Shown: positions 16,563 through 25,252 of the stretch, piece by piece
Position numbering within the stretch: the stretch's first letter is position 1
Layout: each line of letters starts with the position of its first letter
Source of the DNA: Streptomyces sp. NBC_01231
GTDB taxonomy: Bacteria; Actinomycetota; Actinomycetes; Streptomycetales; Streptomycetaceae
Direction of reading: 5' to 3'
NCBI GenBank assembly: GCA_035999765.1
Contig: CP108521.1
Span: 5,580,001-5,644,000 of the forward strand
Length of the DNA: 64,000 bases
Made by a program: the position numbers and the translations under genes
The notes under the pieces: model-generated
Databases searched by the model: none
Told to the model about the DNA's origin: nothing
Seen by the model: the letters and a program-made list of their open reading frames with translations, nothing else

Positions 16563-17214
16563 CGCCACGCTGCACGCGACGAGCCAGAATCCCGACGACT
16601 TCGCGGTCCAGATCGCGGACCAGGTGGGGAGCTTCCTGGTGGCTGTCACGGAGGTTGCGAAGGGCGACGAGCCGGATTCGGCGGTCCCCTTCCTCCTCCT
16701 GGAGGTCTCCCAGCTCCTCCTGGCCGGCGGACGCCTGGGCGCCCACGAGGACATCGTCCCCGACGAGCGCTACGAGCCCGACCTGGGCCCCGAGCCGGAC
16801 GTGGACGATCTTCGCGAGAACCTCGCCCGCCTCCTGGAGCCGATCGACGTCTACTCCGAGGTCTTCGACCCCTACGAACCCCGCAAGGCGCCGGTCCCGG
16901 CCCGTATCTCCGACGACCTGGCCGTCGTCATGGCCGACCTCCGCCACGGCATGGCCCATTACCGCGCGGGCCGCACCACGGAGGCCCTGTGGTGGTGGCA
17001 GTTCTCCTACTTCTCCAACTGGGGCACCACGGCCTCGGCCACCCTGCGCGCCCTCCAGTCGGTGGTGGCCCACGTCCGCCTGAACCAGCCCCTGGACGCC
17101 CTTGACGGCCTGGACACGGACCAGGACGTGGGCGACGAGACCCTGGAGTTCGAGGCGGGCAGGGTGATGGCGGAGGAGATCGGTGGACCGCTGGGGATGC
17201 GGCCGGTGAAGTAG
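16555..17214 (+). CDS. DUF5063 domain-containing protein
   Basis: 219 residues, soluble, acidic. Conserved core [21 protein letters not shown] (about 43-63) and [22 protein letters not shown] (about 142-163). Function unknown, but it is regularly coupled to recR in Streptomyces; the 8-bp overlap indicates translational coupling. Confidence 0.85.
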   Translation: MSDATLHATSQNPDDFAVQIADQVGSFLVAVTEVAKGDEPDSAVPFLLLEVSQLLLAGGRLGAHEDIVPDERYEPDLGPEPDVDDLRENLARLLEPIDVYSEVFDPYEPRKAPVPARISDDLAVVMADLRHGMAHYRAGRTTEALWWWQFSYFSNWGTTASATLRALQSVVAHVRLNQPLDALDGLDTDQDVGDETLEFEAGRVMAEEIGGPLGMRPVK

Positions 17215-17218
17215 CGCC

Positions 17219-17383
17219 TCACAGGGCTGCCAGCAGGACCTCCGGATCGACGTGCGGTGCGGTGGGCGTCGGCTCGCTGTACCAGCGCAGCGGCCAGGTG
17301 TTGCCGTCCAGCGCCGGGACGTATCCGTAGGAGGCGCGTGCTGTGTCGGGTCGGTACAACTCCCAGATGCCAGTCGCCTGGCG
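17219..17383 (-). pseudogene. C-terminal remnant of a hypothetical protein
   Basis: Open frame reading ATGIWELYRPDTARASYG then YVPALDGNTWPLRWYSEP and ending at TGA 17221-17219. No start codon is available before an in-frame stop, so only a tail survives. Family not recognised. Overlaps the broken XRE gene head to head. Confidence 0.5.
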
Positions 17384-17534
17384 TTACAGCGGCAACCAGC
17401 TGAAACGCTGGCGGACCAAGGCGAACGTCACCCGCGAGGAACTCGCCGCGGCCTCCAACTAGTCGCCGGACACGATCAAGTCCATGGAGCAGGGCGTACG
17501 AATGCCGACGCCCAGGGAACAGACTCTGTCATGA
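17367..17534 (+). pseudogene. XRE-type regulator, N-terminal remnant with internal stop
   Basis: MPVAWRYSGNQLKRWRTKAN, then VTREELAAASN, TAG (17460-17462), then SPDTIKSMEQGVRMPTPR and TGA at 17532-17534. This is the helix-turn-helix of the Streptomyces XRE/DUF5753 type; the ligand domain is missing. The 80 bp up to the transporter gene carry nothing else I can name. Confidence 0.65.
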
Positions 17535-17615
17535 GGGTTGAACTCCCTTCACATCGGCTGTTGTTCTCTGACATCGGAGTACTGACGAAGGTGCGGTCTC
17601 TATGTCACGAACATG

Positions 17616-18569
17616 TCAAGATGGGGTTCCGCTGGGTGCGCGGTTGGCGAGCCACACCGCTCCGATCACGAGGGCGCACCCTGTCAACTGACTGACCGTG
17701 GGGTTCTCATGAAGGACCAGCAGGCCGAGTCCGATCGCCATCACCGGCTGCAGCAGCAACAGCGCGGCGGAGACGTTCGGAGCGACGTTCGGGCTTCCTT
17801 TGCTGATCAGCAACCATGCGGCGACCTGTCCCAGCAGGGCCAGAGCAATGATCCACCCCCAGGAGACAGCGGGGATCGCGAGCGGCAGGCCGGTGGTCAG
17901 CATGCTGATGAGGCCGGCGGCAACGGCGGCCGAGGCGGTGGAGATGCATACGGGGGCCACGACGTGTTGCGGCGAGCGCCGCCCGGACAGCCGGGTCAAG
18001 TACAGGTACACCGCGTAGGCGACCCCTGCGGCGATACCCAGAACCGCCCCGCGCACCGGATTGCGGACCTGCGGGCTGTGGTCCAGTACGCCGCCGGCCA
18101 GCGCGATTCCGGCGAGCATGAACGGACTCATGTAGAGAAAGCGGCGGGGGATCCGTGTTCCGCTGAACACGCGGGCCAACAAAGGGAACACGATGACCTG
18201 CACGTTGATCAGCACCGTGGCGATGGCTGCGCCGATGTCCAGGATGCTGATGGTCCACATGACGTAATCAACACCGAGGAATACGCCCGCGAGGAGCGAA
18301 TAGCGCTGCAGGGAGCCGGGCAGACGGCGGTGCCGGCGGGTTTCGCGCATCAGCATGGGGACGAGCGGCACAAGGGCCACGGCGCACCGAAGAAAAGCAG
18401 CGGTTCCGGCGTTCACGTCAGCGAGCTTGACGAACATCGCCGACATGGACAGGCATGCGGCGCCACTCACCACCAGCAGTCCCCAGATCGCCTGCGGTTT
18501 GGGCTCGACCTCTTGGGCATCGAGCGTGGGTGCTCGGGTTTGGGATGTCGATTCCACACACTTCACCAT
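17616..18569 (-). CDS. EamA/DMT family transporter
   Basis: 317 residues with ten predicted transmembrane helices in two EamA repeats (for example GLLVVSGAACLSMSAMFVKL and AVLGIAAGVAYAVYLYLTRL). Exporter-type permease of the drug/metabolite superfamily; substrate unknown. Divergent from a LysR gene with 62 bp between starts, suggesting LysR control. Confidence 0.88.
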   Translation of the reverse strand: MVKCVESTSQTRAPTLDAQEVEPKPQAIWGLLVVSGAACLSMSAMFVKLADVNAGTAAFLRCAVALVPLVPMLMRETRRHRRLPGSLQRYSLLAGVFLGVDYVMWTISILDIGAAIATVLINVQVIVFPLLARVFSGTRIPRRFLYMSPFMLAGIALAGGVLDHSPQVRNPVRGAVLGIAAGVAYAVYLYLTRLSGRRSPQHVVAPVCISTASAAVAAGLISMLTTGLPLAIPAVSWGWIIALALLGQVAAWLLISKGSPNVAPNVSAALLLLQPVMAIGLGLLVLHENPTVSQLTGCALVIGAVWLANRAPSGTPS

Positions 18570-18573
18570 GCCA

Positions 18574-18586
18574 GCTGGATTCCAGC
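18574..18586. promoter_or_regulatory. inverted repeat between transporter and LysR gene
   Basis: GCTGGA-T-TCCAGC, perfect, in the short divergent intergenic region. The same region also carries the TTAGCTGAATAGATTAG element with T-N-A symmetry. Either could bind the LysR product. Confidence 0.45.
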
Positions 18587-18631
18587 AGCACTACTTACTA
18601 TTTGTTAGCTGAATAGATTAGCCTGGATTAT

Positions 18632-19600
18632 GTGTTTACGTGGGAACGACTCAGAGTGTTCGCCGCCGTGACTCAGCGCGGCTCGGTCCGCGCCGCTGCC
18701 GACGCCTTGCACATCACCGGCCCGGCCGTCTCCCAGCAGCTGCGCAGATTGGAGAAGGAAGCCGGTTGCCGCCTGGTGGAACCCGACGGACGAGGGATCC
18801 GCCTCACCCATGCCGGACGCGTCCTGGCAGCCTCCGCGGAGGCGATGGTCCAAGCGGCCATGCGTGCCGAGTTGGATCTCGCCTCGATCAGCGGCGTGGT
18901 CGCTGGTCCGCTGCGTGTCGGAGCCGTCGCCTCGGCTCTGCGCGCGCTGGTTCCCCAGGTCCTCCAGACCCTCACCGGCCGATACGAGCGCCTCAAGCCG
19001 GAAGTCCGTGATGGTGAAGCTGTGCAGATGATCCCGGCGCTGCGCGCGGGCCAGCTGGATGCCGTCGTCCTGGAGAGCTGGACGCACTGGCCCGCCCGTG
19101 TTCCATCGGGCATCCGCACCACGAGCCTGCTCCGCGAGAACGCCATGCTGGCCGTGCCCGACCAGCACCCGCTGGCTCAGCTGGAATCCGTGCCGCTGGA
19201 TGGCCTGCGAGATCAGGTCTGGGCCAGTTGCCCACCGGGCACCGACCCCCATGAGGCCCTCGTCCAGCTGCTGTACTCGCACGGGTCCACCGATGTGGAG
19301 GTGCGCTACTGGGTGGCTGACTACGCCACCCAGCTGCAGTTGGTCGCCGCGGGTCTCGCCACCGCTCTCGTCCCGTGTATGGCCGCCGTCCCCGCGCCCA
19401 AAGGCGTCCGGCTGATTCCATGCCGGCCGGCCGTGACCCGTACGGTGGCGGTCGCCACCGTAGAAGGCGCAGAAGCACCCCCGGTGAAGGCGTTCCTCGC
19501 CGAGATGATGCGTGCCGCCCACAACGGAACACCCATGGAGCCCTGCACGCCTCCCCTGGAACGGCCTGGCCAGGACGACGGCCGGCCTCAATACCGGTAA
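18632..19600 (+). CDS. LysR family transcriptional regulator
   Basis: 322 residues. Winged helix about 1-60 (LRVFAAVTQRGSVRAAADAL, ITGPAVSQQLRRLEKEAGC), then a periplasmic-binding-like effector domain (about 90-295). GTG start at 18632. Divergent partner is the EamA transporter, the usual LysR target arrangement. Ends just before a strong bidirectional hairpin. Confidence 0.9.
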   Translation: MFTWERLRVFAAVTQRGSVRAAADALHITGPAVSQQLRRLEKEAGCRLVEPDGRGIRLTHAGRVLAASAEAMVQAAMRAELDLASISGVVAGPLRVGAVASALRALVPQVLQTLTGRYERLKPEVRDGEAVQMIPALRAGQLDAVVLESWTHWPARVPSGIRTTSLLRENAMLAVPDQHPLAQLESVPLDGLRDQVWASCPPGTDPHEALVQLLYSHGSTDVEVRYWVADYATQLQLVAAGLATALVPCMAAVPAPKGVRLIPCRPAVTRTVAVATVEGAEAPPVKAFLAEMMRAAHNGTPMEPCTPPLERPGQDDGRPQYR

Positions 19601-19651
19601 CTTCTCCACCAGGGAACGATTCGTCTCTACCGTGCCCAACGACGCCGGTGA

Positions 19652-19688
19652 CCCGTCAACTACCCGACAGGCTCGGGGAGTTGACGGG
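19652..19688. terminator. bidirectional terminator between LysR and PhzF genes
   Basis: CCCGTCAACT and AGTTGACGGG form a perfect 10-bp stem, with CCCGA/TCGGG nested inside. Lies between convergent stops at 19600 and 19810; the remaining 120 bp show nothing else. Confidence 0.75.
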
Positions 19689-19809
19689 CCGGCCAGGGGC
19701 CCGCCGGTGCCGTGCCCGCCGCCGCACGGAGCTGCCCGGCAGCGCGATTCCCGTCAGTGAACAGATCCGCCACCCATCCGCCCGCCACGCCCCGGCCTCG
19801 TGGGCCGTC

Positions 19810-20649
19810 TCAGGAGATCTCGACGGCGGCGCCCGTGACCCCGATCCCGCTGCCCGCTTCCTGCGGCACCGTCACCGTGATGATGCTGGGTCGTCCCATG
19901 TCCGCTCCCTGATGGACCGTCACCGTGGCGGGGAGCGGCACGAGTTCGAGCTCGCGCAGGTAACCCCCGAACGCGGCGGCCGCGGCACCGGTGGCCGGGT
20001 CCTCGACGACACCGCCCGGAGGGAAGGGGTTGCGGGCGTGGAACACCGTCGGTGTCTCCCGCCAGAGCAGGTCGACGGTGGTCCAGTCGTGGCGGCTCAT
20101 GAGCGCGGACAGGGCGGTCATGTCGTAGGCCAGGTCGGCCAGCCGGTCGCGGCTGGTGGTCGCGATCACCGGGTGCCAGGCGCCGGCGTAGGCCACGCGG
20201 GGCGGCAGCGCCGGGTCGAGGTCCTCGGGGGACCAGCGCAGGGCCGCCAGCAGCTCCGCCAGGTCGGCGTCGGCGAGGGGGATCGATCGGGGTGCCACGC
20301 TGACCAGGGTGGCCGTCATGGAGCCGTCCTCGGCCTGGGCGGTGGAGACGGTGACCTCGCCTGCCTTTGTCCGCAGCCGCAGCGTCCCGACACCGTGACG
20401 CTGGGCGTGGGCGACCGCTGTCGCGATCGTGGCGTGCCCGCAGAACGGCACCTCGGCGAGCGGGCTGAAGTACCGCGTGTCCAGCGACCCGTCGTCGCGC
20501 GGAACGACGAACGCCGTCTCGGAGTAACCGATGTCCGCCGCCGTCTTGAGCATCGTCGCGTCGTCGATTCCGGTGGCGTCGAGGACCACACCCGCCGGAT
20601 TGCCGCCCGAGGGGTCGGTAGTGAAGGCCACGTAGCGCAATACGTCCAT
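19810..20649 (-). CDS. PhzF family isomerase/epimerase
   Basis: 279 residues with the DapF-like two-lobed PhzF fold: N-terminal YVAFTTDPSGGNPAGVVLDA and GYSETAFVVP (catalytic glutamate), PFCGHATIATA, and the C-terminal VVEDPATGAAAAAFGGYL. Members isomerise small carboxylated substrates; not diagnostic for phenazine synthesis without other phz genes, and none are here. Start ATG 20649. Confidence 0.87.
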   Translation of the reverse strand: MDVLRYVAFTTDPSGGNPAGVVLDATGIDDATMLKTAADIGYSETAFVVPRDDGSLDTRYFSPLAEVPFCGHATIATAVAHAQRHGVGTLRLRTKAGEVTVSTAQAEDGSMTATLVSVAPRSIPLADADLAELLAALRWSPEDLDPALPPRVAYAGAWHPVIATTSRDRLADLAYDMTALSALMSRHDWTTVDLLWRETPTVFHARNPFPPGGVVEDPATGAAAAAFGGYLRELELVPLPATVTVHQGADMGRPSIITVTVPQEAGSGIGVTGAAVEIS

Positions 20650-20691
20650 CGACAGACCGTATCCGAACAGACGTGCCTGCGAGGGCTGATG

Positions 20692-20707
20692 GTGTAGCGC
20701 GCTACAC
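20692..20707. promoter_or_regulatory. perfect 16-bp palindrome, probable operator
   Basis: GTGTAGCGCGCTACAC, 43 bp upstream of the PhzF start and 103 bp upstream of the small membrane protein start. Typical of TetR- or GntR-type dimer sites. No adjacent regulator gene of those types. Confidence 0.55.
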
Positions 20708-20809
20708 CCTTCGTTCGGGAGAGCACTCCCTCGTGACGGCCGCCGCGAAACGGGATCGTTGATCTCGCAAGGAAAAAGCAACGCAAACGCCCTCGCCGAA
20801 GGAAATCCC

Positions 20810-20995
20810 ATGAAGTCGCTCCTCGCCTCCAAGCCCGCCCTCTGGTTCCTCTTCCTGTTCAACCTGGCCGTCGCCGCGGTCGCCCCCTTCGTCGTCGACG
20901 GCGACCAGGGCGTCATGACCGCCGTCGGCATGGGCGTCGTCTCCCTCGGTGCCGGTGTCGGTCTGCTGCGGGGGCGGAAGCCTGTCACTGCGTAA
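20810..20995 (+). CDS. small membrane protein, 61 aa
   Basis: Two hydrophobic segments (ALWFLFLFNLAVAAVAPF and VMTAVGMGVVSLGAGVGLL) separated by VDGDQG, ending RGRKPVTA. AAGGAAA precedes ATG 20810. No known family; function unknown. Confidence 0.6.
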   Translation: MKSLLASKPALWFLFLFNLAVAAVAPFVVDGDQGVMTAVGMGVVSLGAGVGLLRGRKPVTA

Positions 20996-21149
20996 GTAAA
21001 CGGCTACGCACCGCACTCTGGATTGGTCTTGTCTCGGCGCTGTACGTCGGCTGCATGGGCGCTAACCAGCGGAAAGCGAGTCTGGAGTCACTCCACACCG
21101 CAGCGAACGCGGAGGGAGCAGGACCCGCCTCGAACCGCAGGAGACAGCG

Positions 21150-21650
21150 ATGACCCGTCGTTTCATGACCAAGCGCGCAGCCATCGTCACCTTCACCGCC
21201 CTGGTCGCGGTCGGCACCGTCACCGCCGGTGTCAGCCTGGCGGGCCAGAAGGCTCCGGCGAAGCCCACCACGAAGCAGGTCGCCTCGCTGTTCGACGGCT
21301 GGAACGCCGCCCTGCAGACCCGGGACCCGCAGAAGGTGGCCGACCTGTACGCGAAGGACGCGGTCCTCTTGCCCACCGTCTCCAACCAGGTCAGGACGGA
21401 CCGCGCCGGAATCGTCGACTACTTCGAGCACTTCCTCCAGAACAAGCCGGTCGGCCAGAAGGTCCAGACGGTCGTCAAGGTCATCGACAAGGACTCCGTG
21501 ATCGACACCGGTGTGTACGAGTTCACGCTCACCGACCACGACACCGGCGAGAAGCGCGTCGTCAAGGCCCGCTACACGTACGCCTACGAGAAGACCGACG
21601 GCCAGTGGAAGATCATCAACCACCACTCCTCGGCGATGCCCGAGGACTGA
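21150..21650 (+). CDS. secreted SgcJ/EcaC-type SnoaL-like protein
   Basis: 166 residues. N-terminal signal or anchor (about 8-30, AAIVTFTALVAVGTVTAGVS) followed by a SnoaL/DUF4440 cone fold: SLFDGWNAALQTRDPQKVAD, YAKDAVLLPTVSNQ, YTYAYEKTDGQWKIINHHSS. Such proteins bind small ligands or have association-domain roles. GGAGA precedes ATG 21150. Stop is only 3 bp from the stop of the convergent histidine kinase. Confidence 0.8.
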   Translation: MTRRFMTKRAAIVTFTALVAVGTVTAGVSLAGQKAPAKPTTKQVASLFDGWNAALQTRDPQKVADLYAKDAVLLPTVSNQVRTDRAGIVDYFEHFLQNKPVGQKVQTVVKVIDKDSVIDTGVYEFTLTDHDTGEKRVVKARYTYAYEKTDGQWKIINHHSSAMPED

Positions 21651-21653
21651 CCC

Positions 21654-23042
21654 TCAGCCGCCGCTCCTGGGCGCCGCCCGCAGGCGGATCTCCACGCACA
21701 GCCCGCCGCCCGGAGCGTCCCGGAGCGTCACGGTCCCGCCGTCGTCGGTCAGCAGCTGCTTGACGACGGCGAGGCCCAGCCCGGAGCCGGACCGGCCGGT
21801 CAGACCCCGGCCGCGCCAGAAGCGGTCGAAGGCACGGGGCTTCTCGGCGTCCGACATGCCGGGGCCCTCGTCGAGCACCGACAGCACCACCTCGTCACCC
21901 TGTGACTGAGCCCGCACAGTGATCGTGCCGCCGTCCGGCGACACCTCCAGGGCGTTCGAAAGCACGTTGTCCAGCACCTGGTCCAGAGCCCCGGGGCTGG
22001 CCAACACCAGCGGCCGGCCGTCGATACTCCCCCTGAGCGCGACGGTGACTCCGCGCTCGTCGGCGGCCGGCCTCCACACCGTCAGACGCTCGTCCACGAT
22101 GTCCAGCAGGGACAGCGGCTCCGCCGCCGTCACCTTCGCCTCGGCCCGCGCCAGCACCAACAGTCCGTTGACCAGCCGGCTCATCCGGACCACCTCGGCG
22201 GTCGCCTGCTCCACGTCCTCCCGTACGAACTCGTCGTCCACACCGTCCGCGATGTTGTCCAGCGACAGCCGCAACGCCGTGAGAGGGGTGCGGAGTTGGT
22301 GGGAGGCGTCCGCCACGAAGATCCGCTGCGAGGCGACCAGCGTGTCCAGGCGCTCCGCACCCTGGTTGAGGGTGCGTGCCAGCGTCTGCGTCTCCGGCGG
22401 GCCCGTCACCGGCGAGCGCGCCGTCAGGTCGCCGTCGCTGAACTTGCTCGCCATGTCGTTGAGTTCACGCAGCGGCCGGGTGATCCGGCCGGCGGCGAAC
22501 GCGCCGATCGCGGCCGCCGCCGCAAGCACCAGCACGGCCAGGCCCGCCCTGAAGCCCCAGATCTGCCAGAGCCGGGAGGTCATGTCCCCGGTCGCGTACT
22601 CGATCCGTACCGCGCCCACGACGGGACCTCGGCCGGACGCCCCGTCGGCCGTCGGCTGGTGCGCGGGGACGGTGACCACCAGGTGATCGCCCCAGATGAA
22701 GTCGGAGCCCCAGTCGGTCGTGGTGGCGTCGTCCCGCAGCGCCCGGCTCAGGGCCTCGTCCGCCGCGGGCCTCGGCAGTTTCGGGGCGCAGCCGCTGGTG
22801 ACGGTCACCTGGACGGTGCCGGGTGTCCCACGGTCGTACGCCTTGGCCACCTGCTCCAGCGCGTCGCACGAGATCCGGTCGCCGTTGGCCAGCAGCAGCG
22901 CCATGGTGGCGGCCTCGCGCCCGACGGACACCCCGGTGTCGTCCCGCAGCTGTTTGGTGAGGGTGAAGGCGACCGGGACCGTGAACAGGAAGATGGCGAC
23001 CGCGACGAGCAGGATGTAGCTGCGGATGAGCTGACGGTTCAC
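21654..23042 (-). CDS. sensor histidine kinase
   Basis: 462 residues. Transmembrane helix about 10-30, extracellular loop of about 135 residues, second helix about 163-190, HAMP (about 190-240), HisKA with the phospho-accepting H in ASHQLRTPLTALRL, HATPase with NVLSNALEVS, DEGPGMS and GSGLGLAVV. Signal unknown. GTG start overlaps the response-regulator stop (GTGA), so the pair is coupled. Confidence 0.93.
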   Translation of the reverse strand: MNRQLIRSYILLVAVAIFLFTVPVAFTLTKQLRDDTGVSVGREAATMALLLANGDRISCDALEQVAKAYDRGTPGTVQVTVTSGCAPKLPRPAADEALSRALRDDATTTDWGSDFIWGDHLVVTVPAHQPTADGASGRGPVVGAVRIEYATGDMTSRLWQIWGFRAGLAVLVLAAAAAIGAFAAGRITRPLRELNDMASKFSDGDLTARSPVTGPPETQTLARTLNQGAERLDTLVASQRIFVADASHQLRTPLTALRLSLDNIADGVDDEFVREDVEQATAEVVRMSRLVNGLLVLARAEAKVTAAEPLSLLDIVDERLTVWRPAADERGVTVALRGSIDGRPLVLASPGALDQVLDNVLSNALEVSPDGGTITVRAQSQGDEVVLSVLDEGPGMSDAEKPRAFDRFWRGRGLTGRSGSGLGLAVVKQLLTDDGGTVTLRDAPGGGLCVEIRLRAAPRSGG

Positions 23043-23752
23043 GGGGCCCCGCCGGCCTCACCGCCGCCGGTGGCGATCTCCAGCCGGAAGCCGACCCCGC
23101 GGACCGCCTCGATCGTGATCGCGCCCGCCAGCTTCCGCCGCAGCGCCGCCACGTGCACGTCCAGTGTCTTCGTCGGGCCGAACCAGTTCGCGTCCCAGAC
23201 GGCTTCCATGATCTGCTCGCGTGACATCAGCGCGCCCGGTTCCTCGGTGAGGAAGGCCAGCAGGTCGTACTCCTTGGGCGTCAGCGCCACCTCCTCGCCG
23301 TCCAGCCGGACCCGGGCCGCCTTGCGGTCGACGGTCAGCCGGGAGCCGTACCGGTCGGGCCCGGGCGCCTGGCCACCGCCCGCGGAGGACCCCGCGCGGG
23401 GCTGCGAGCGGCGCATCACGGCTCGTATTCGCGCGATGACCTCCCGGACACCGAACGGCTTGGACACGTAGTCGTCGGCGCCGAGCTCCAGCCCCACCAC
23501 CCGGTCCGTCTCGTCGCTGCGCGCGCTGATCACGATGATCGGCACGTCGCCGCGCCCGCGCAGCGCCTTGCAGACGTCGAGGCCGTCCGTGTCGGGCAGG
23601 CCGAGATCGAGAAGGACGACGTCGTAGGGCTCCGGGTGGGCCAGCGCGGCCGCGCCCGTGGTGACCCAGTCGACCTCGAACCCGTAGCGGGTCAGGCCGC
23701 GTCGCAGGGACTGGGCGACGGGCTCGTCGTCTTCCACGAGAAGTACGTGCAC
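23039..23752 (-). CDS. OmpR/PhoB-type response regulator
   Basis: 237 residues. Receiver about 1-115 with acidic pocket VEDDE, phospho-acceptor D in VVLLDLGLPDTDG and the KPFG lysine; C-terminal winged helix about 140-230 (LTPKEYDLLAFLTEEPGALM, VWDANWFGPTKTLDVHVAALRRK). Partner of the kinase below. The -10 box ends 7 bases from the GTG, so the mRNA is probably leaderless. Confidence 0.93.
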   Translation of the reverse strand: MHVLLVEDDEPVAQSLRRGLTRYGFEVDWVTTGAAALAHPEPYDVVLLDLGLPDTDGLDVCKALRGRGDVPIIVISARSDETDRVVGLELGADDYVSKPFGVREVIARIRAVMRRSQPRAGSSAGGGQAPGPDRYGSRLTVDRKAARVRLDGEEVALTPKEYDLLAFLTEEPGALMSREQIMEAVWDANWFGPTKTLDVHVAALRRKLAGAITIEAVRGVGFRLEIATGGGEAGGAP

Positions 23753-23759
23753 AGGCCGA

Positions 23760-23787
23760 ACCCTAGTGCTTGAAACTTAATTCACAA
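23760..23787 (-). promoter_or_regulatory. candidate promoter of the two-component operon
   Basis: On the minus strand TTGTGA, 16-bp spacer, TAGGGT (23765-23760), with the start codon 7 bases further. Fit to the vegetative consensus is moderate. Confidence 0.45.
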
Positions 23788-23899
23788 TCTTCTCCTGTGA
23801 CGCTTGGCACTTTTCCGAAGGCCTCGATGTGGGCATGCGCTGACCTGGGCGTCGAAGTCTCAGCATGCGATACCGCGGAGGCGTTTTTCGGGCGCTCGA

Positions 23900-23930
23900 T
23901 AGAATGAGCCGACCGCAGTACATATGCGTA
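23900..23930 (+). promoter_or_regulatory. candidate -10 and dyad upstream of aspartokinase
   Basis: TAGAAT at 23900-23905 matches a vegetative -10; no good -35 is visible. Further down ACATATGCGTATGT is a dyad in the leader. Both lie in the 222-bp gap before the aspartokinase start. Confidence 0.4.
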
Positions 23931-23974
23931 TGTGTGGACTGCGGATACACAGACTGATGGAGCGAGGAGCGCAC

Positions 23975-25252
23975 GTGGGCCTTGTCGTGCAGAAGTACGG
24001 AGGCTCCTCCGTAGCCGATGCCGAGGGCATCAAGCGCGTCGCCAAGCGAATCGTGGAAGCGAAGCAGAACGGCCACCAGGTGGTCGTCGTCGTTTCCGCG
24101 ATGGGCGACACGACGGACGAGCTGATCGATCTCGCCGAGCAGGTATCTCCGATGCCTACCGGGCGTGAGTTCGACATGCTGCTGACCGCCGGAGAGCGGA
24201 TCTCCATGGCCCTGTTGGCGATGGCGATCAAAAACCTGGGCCACAGCGCCCAGAGCTTCACCGGCAGCCAGGCCGGTGTCATCACCGACTCGGTCCACAA
24301 CAAAGCGCGGATCATCGACGTCACGCCTGGCCGGATCCGGACCGCGCTGGACGAGGGCAACATCGCCATCGTCGCCGGTTTCCAGGGCGTCAGCCAGGAC
24401 AAGAAGGACATCACCACGCTCGGCCGTGGTGGTTCCGACACCACGGCCGTCGCGCTCGCCGCCGCCCTCGACGCCGAGGTGTGCGAGATCTACACCGACG
24501 TCGACGGCGTGTTCACCGCGGACCCGCGGGTGGTGAAGAAGGCGAAGAAGATCGACTGGATCTCCTTCGAGGACATGCTGGAGCTCGCCGCCTCCGGGTC
24601 GAAGGTGCTGCTTCACCGGTGTGTGGAGTACGCGCGCCGCTACAACATCCCGATCCACGTCCGCTCGTCCTTCAGCGGACTGCGGGGCACGTGGGTCAGC
24701 AGTGAGCCGATCGAGCAAGGGGACAAGCAGGTGGAGCAGGCCATCATCTCCGGTGTCGCGCACGACACCTCCGAGGCCAAGGTCACGGTCGTCGGTGTGC
24801 CGGACAAGCCGGGCGAGGCCGCCGCGATCTTCCGTGCGATCTCCGACGCCGAGATCAACATCGACATGATCGTGCAGAACGTGTCCGCCGCCTCCACCGG
24901 CCTGACGGACATCTCCTTCACGCTGCCGAAGACCGAGGGTCGCAAGGCCATCGACGCCCTGGAGCGGAACAAGAGCGGCATCGGCTTCGACTCGCTGCGC
25001 TACGACGACCAGATCGGCAAGATCTCCCTCGTCGGCGCCGGGATGAAGACCAACCCGGGCGTCACCGCCTCCTTCTTCGAGGCGCTGTCCGACGCGGGCG
25101 TGAACATCGAGCTGATCTCGACCTCCGAGATCCGTATCTCGGTGGTCACCCGAGCCGACGACGTGAACGAGGCCGTCCGGGCGGTGCACAGTGCCTTCGG
25201 GCTCGACTCCGACAGCGACGAGGCCGTCGTCTACGGGGGCACCGGACGCTGA
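23975..25252 (+). CDS. ask: aspartate kinase (alpha subunit, full-length)
   Basis: 425 residues. Kinase domain about 1-245 ([50 protein letters not shown]) and two ACT domains (about 265-340 and 345-420) for lysine/threonine feedback. Catalyses the first step from aspartate to lysine, threonine, methionine and diaminopimelate. Residue 68 is methionine, as in ordinary Streptomyces enzymes. GTG 23975 follows GAGGAG. A good internal start at 24731 suggests a separate beta subunit. Stop overlaps the asd start (TGATG). Confidence 0.95.
   Translation: MGLVVQKYGGSSVADAEGIKRVAKRIVEAKQNGHQVVVVVSAMGDTTDELIDLAEQVSPMPTGREFDMLLTAGERISMALLAMAIKNLGHSAQSFTGSQAGVITDSVHNKARIIDVTPGRIRTALDEGNIAIVAGFQGVSQDKKDITTLGRGGSDTTAVALAAALDAEVCEIYTDVDGVFTADPRVVKKAKKIDWISFEDMLELAASGSKVLLHRCVEYARRYNIPIHVRSSFSGLRGTWVSSEPIEQGDKQVEQAIISGVAHDTSEAKVTVVGVPDKPGEAAAIFRAISDAEINIDMIVQNVSAASTGLTDISFTLPKTEGRKAIDALERNKSGIGFDSLRYDDQIGKISLVGAGMKTNPGVTASFFEALSDAGVNIELISTSEIRISVVTRADDVNEAVRAVHSAFGLDSDSDEAVVYGGTGR
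24731..25252 (+). CDS. probable aspartokinase beta subunit from internal start
   Basis: In-frame GTG at codon 253 with AAGGGG 8 bases upstream would give a 173-residue protein holding only the ACT domains. Corynebacterium and other actinomycete aspartokinases are alpha2-beta2 with exactly such an overlapping beta chain. Sequence supports the start; expression is inferred. Confidence 0.6.
   Translation: MEQAIISGVAHDTSEAKVTVVGVPDKPGEAAAIFRAISDAEINIDMIVQNVSAASTGLTDISFTLPKTEGRKAIDALERNKSGIGFDSLRYDDQIGKISLVGAGMKTNPGVTASFFEALSDAGVNIELISTSEIRISVVTRADDVNEAVRAVHSAFGLDSDSDEAVVYGGTGR

Noticed and set aside
19810..20649. Phenazine biosynthesis
   Set aside because: A lone PhzF-fold gene without other phz genes does not indicate phenazine production.
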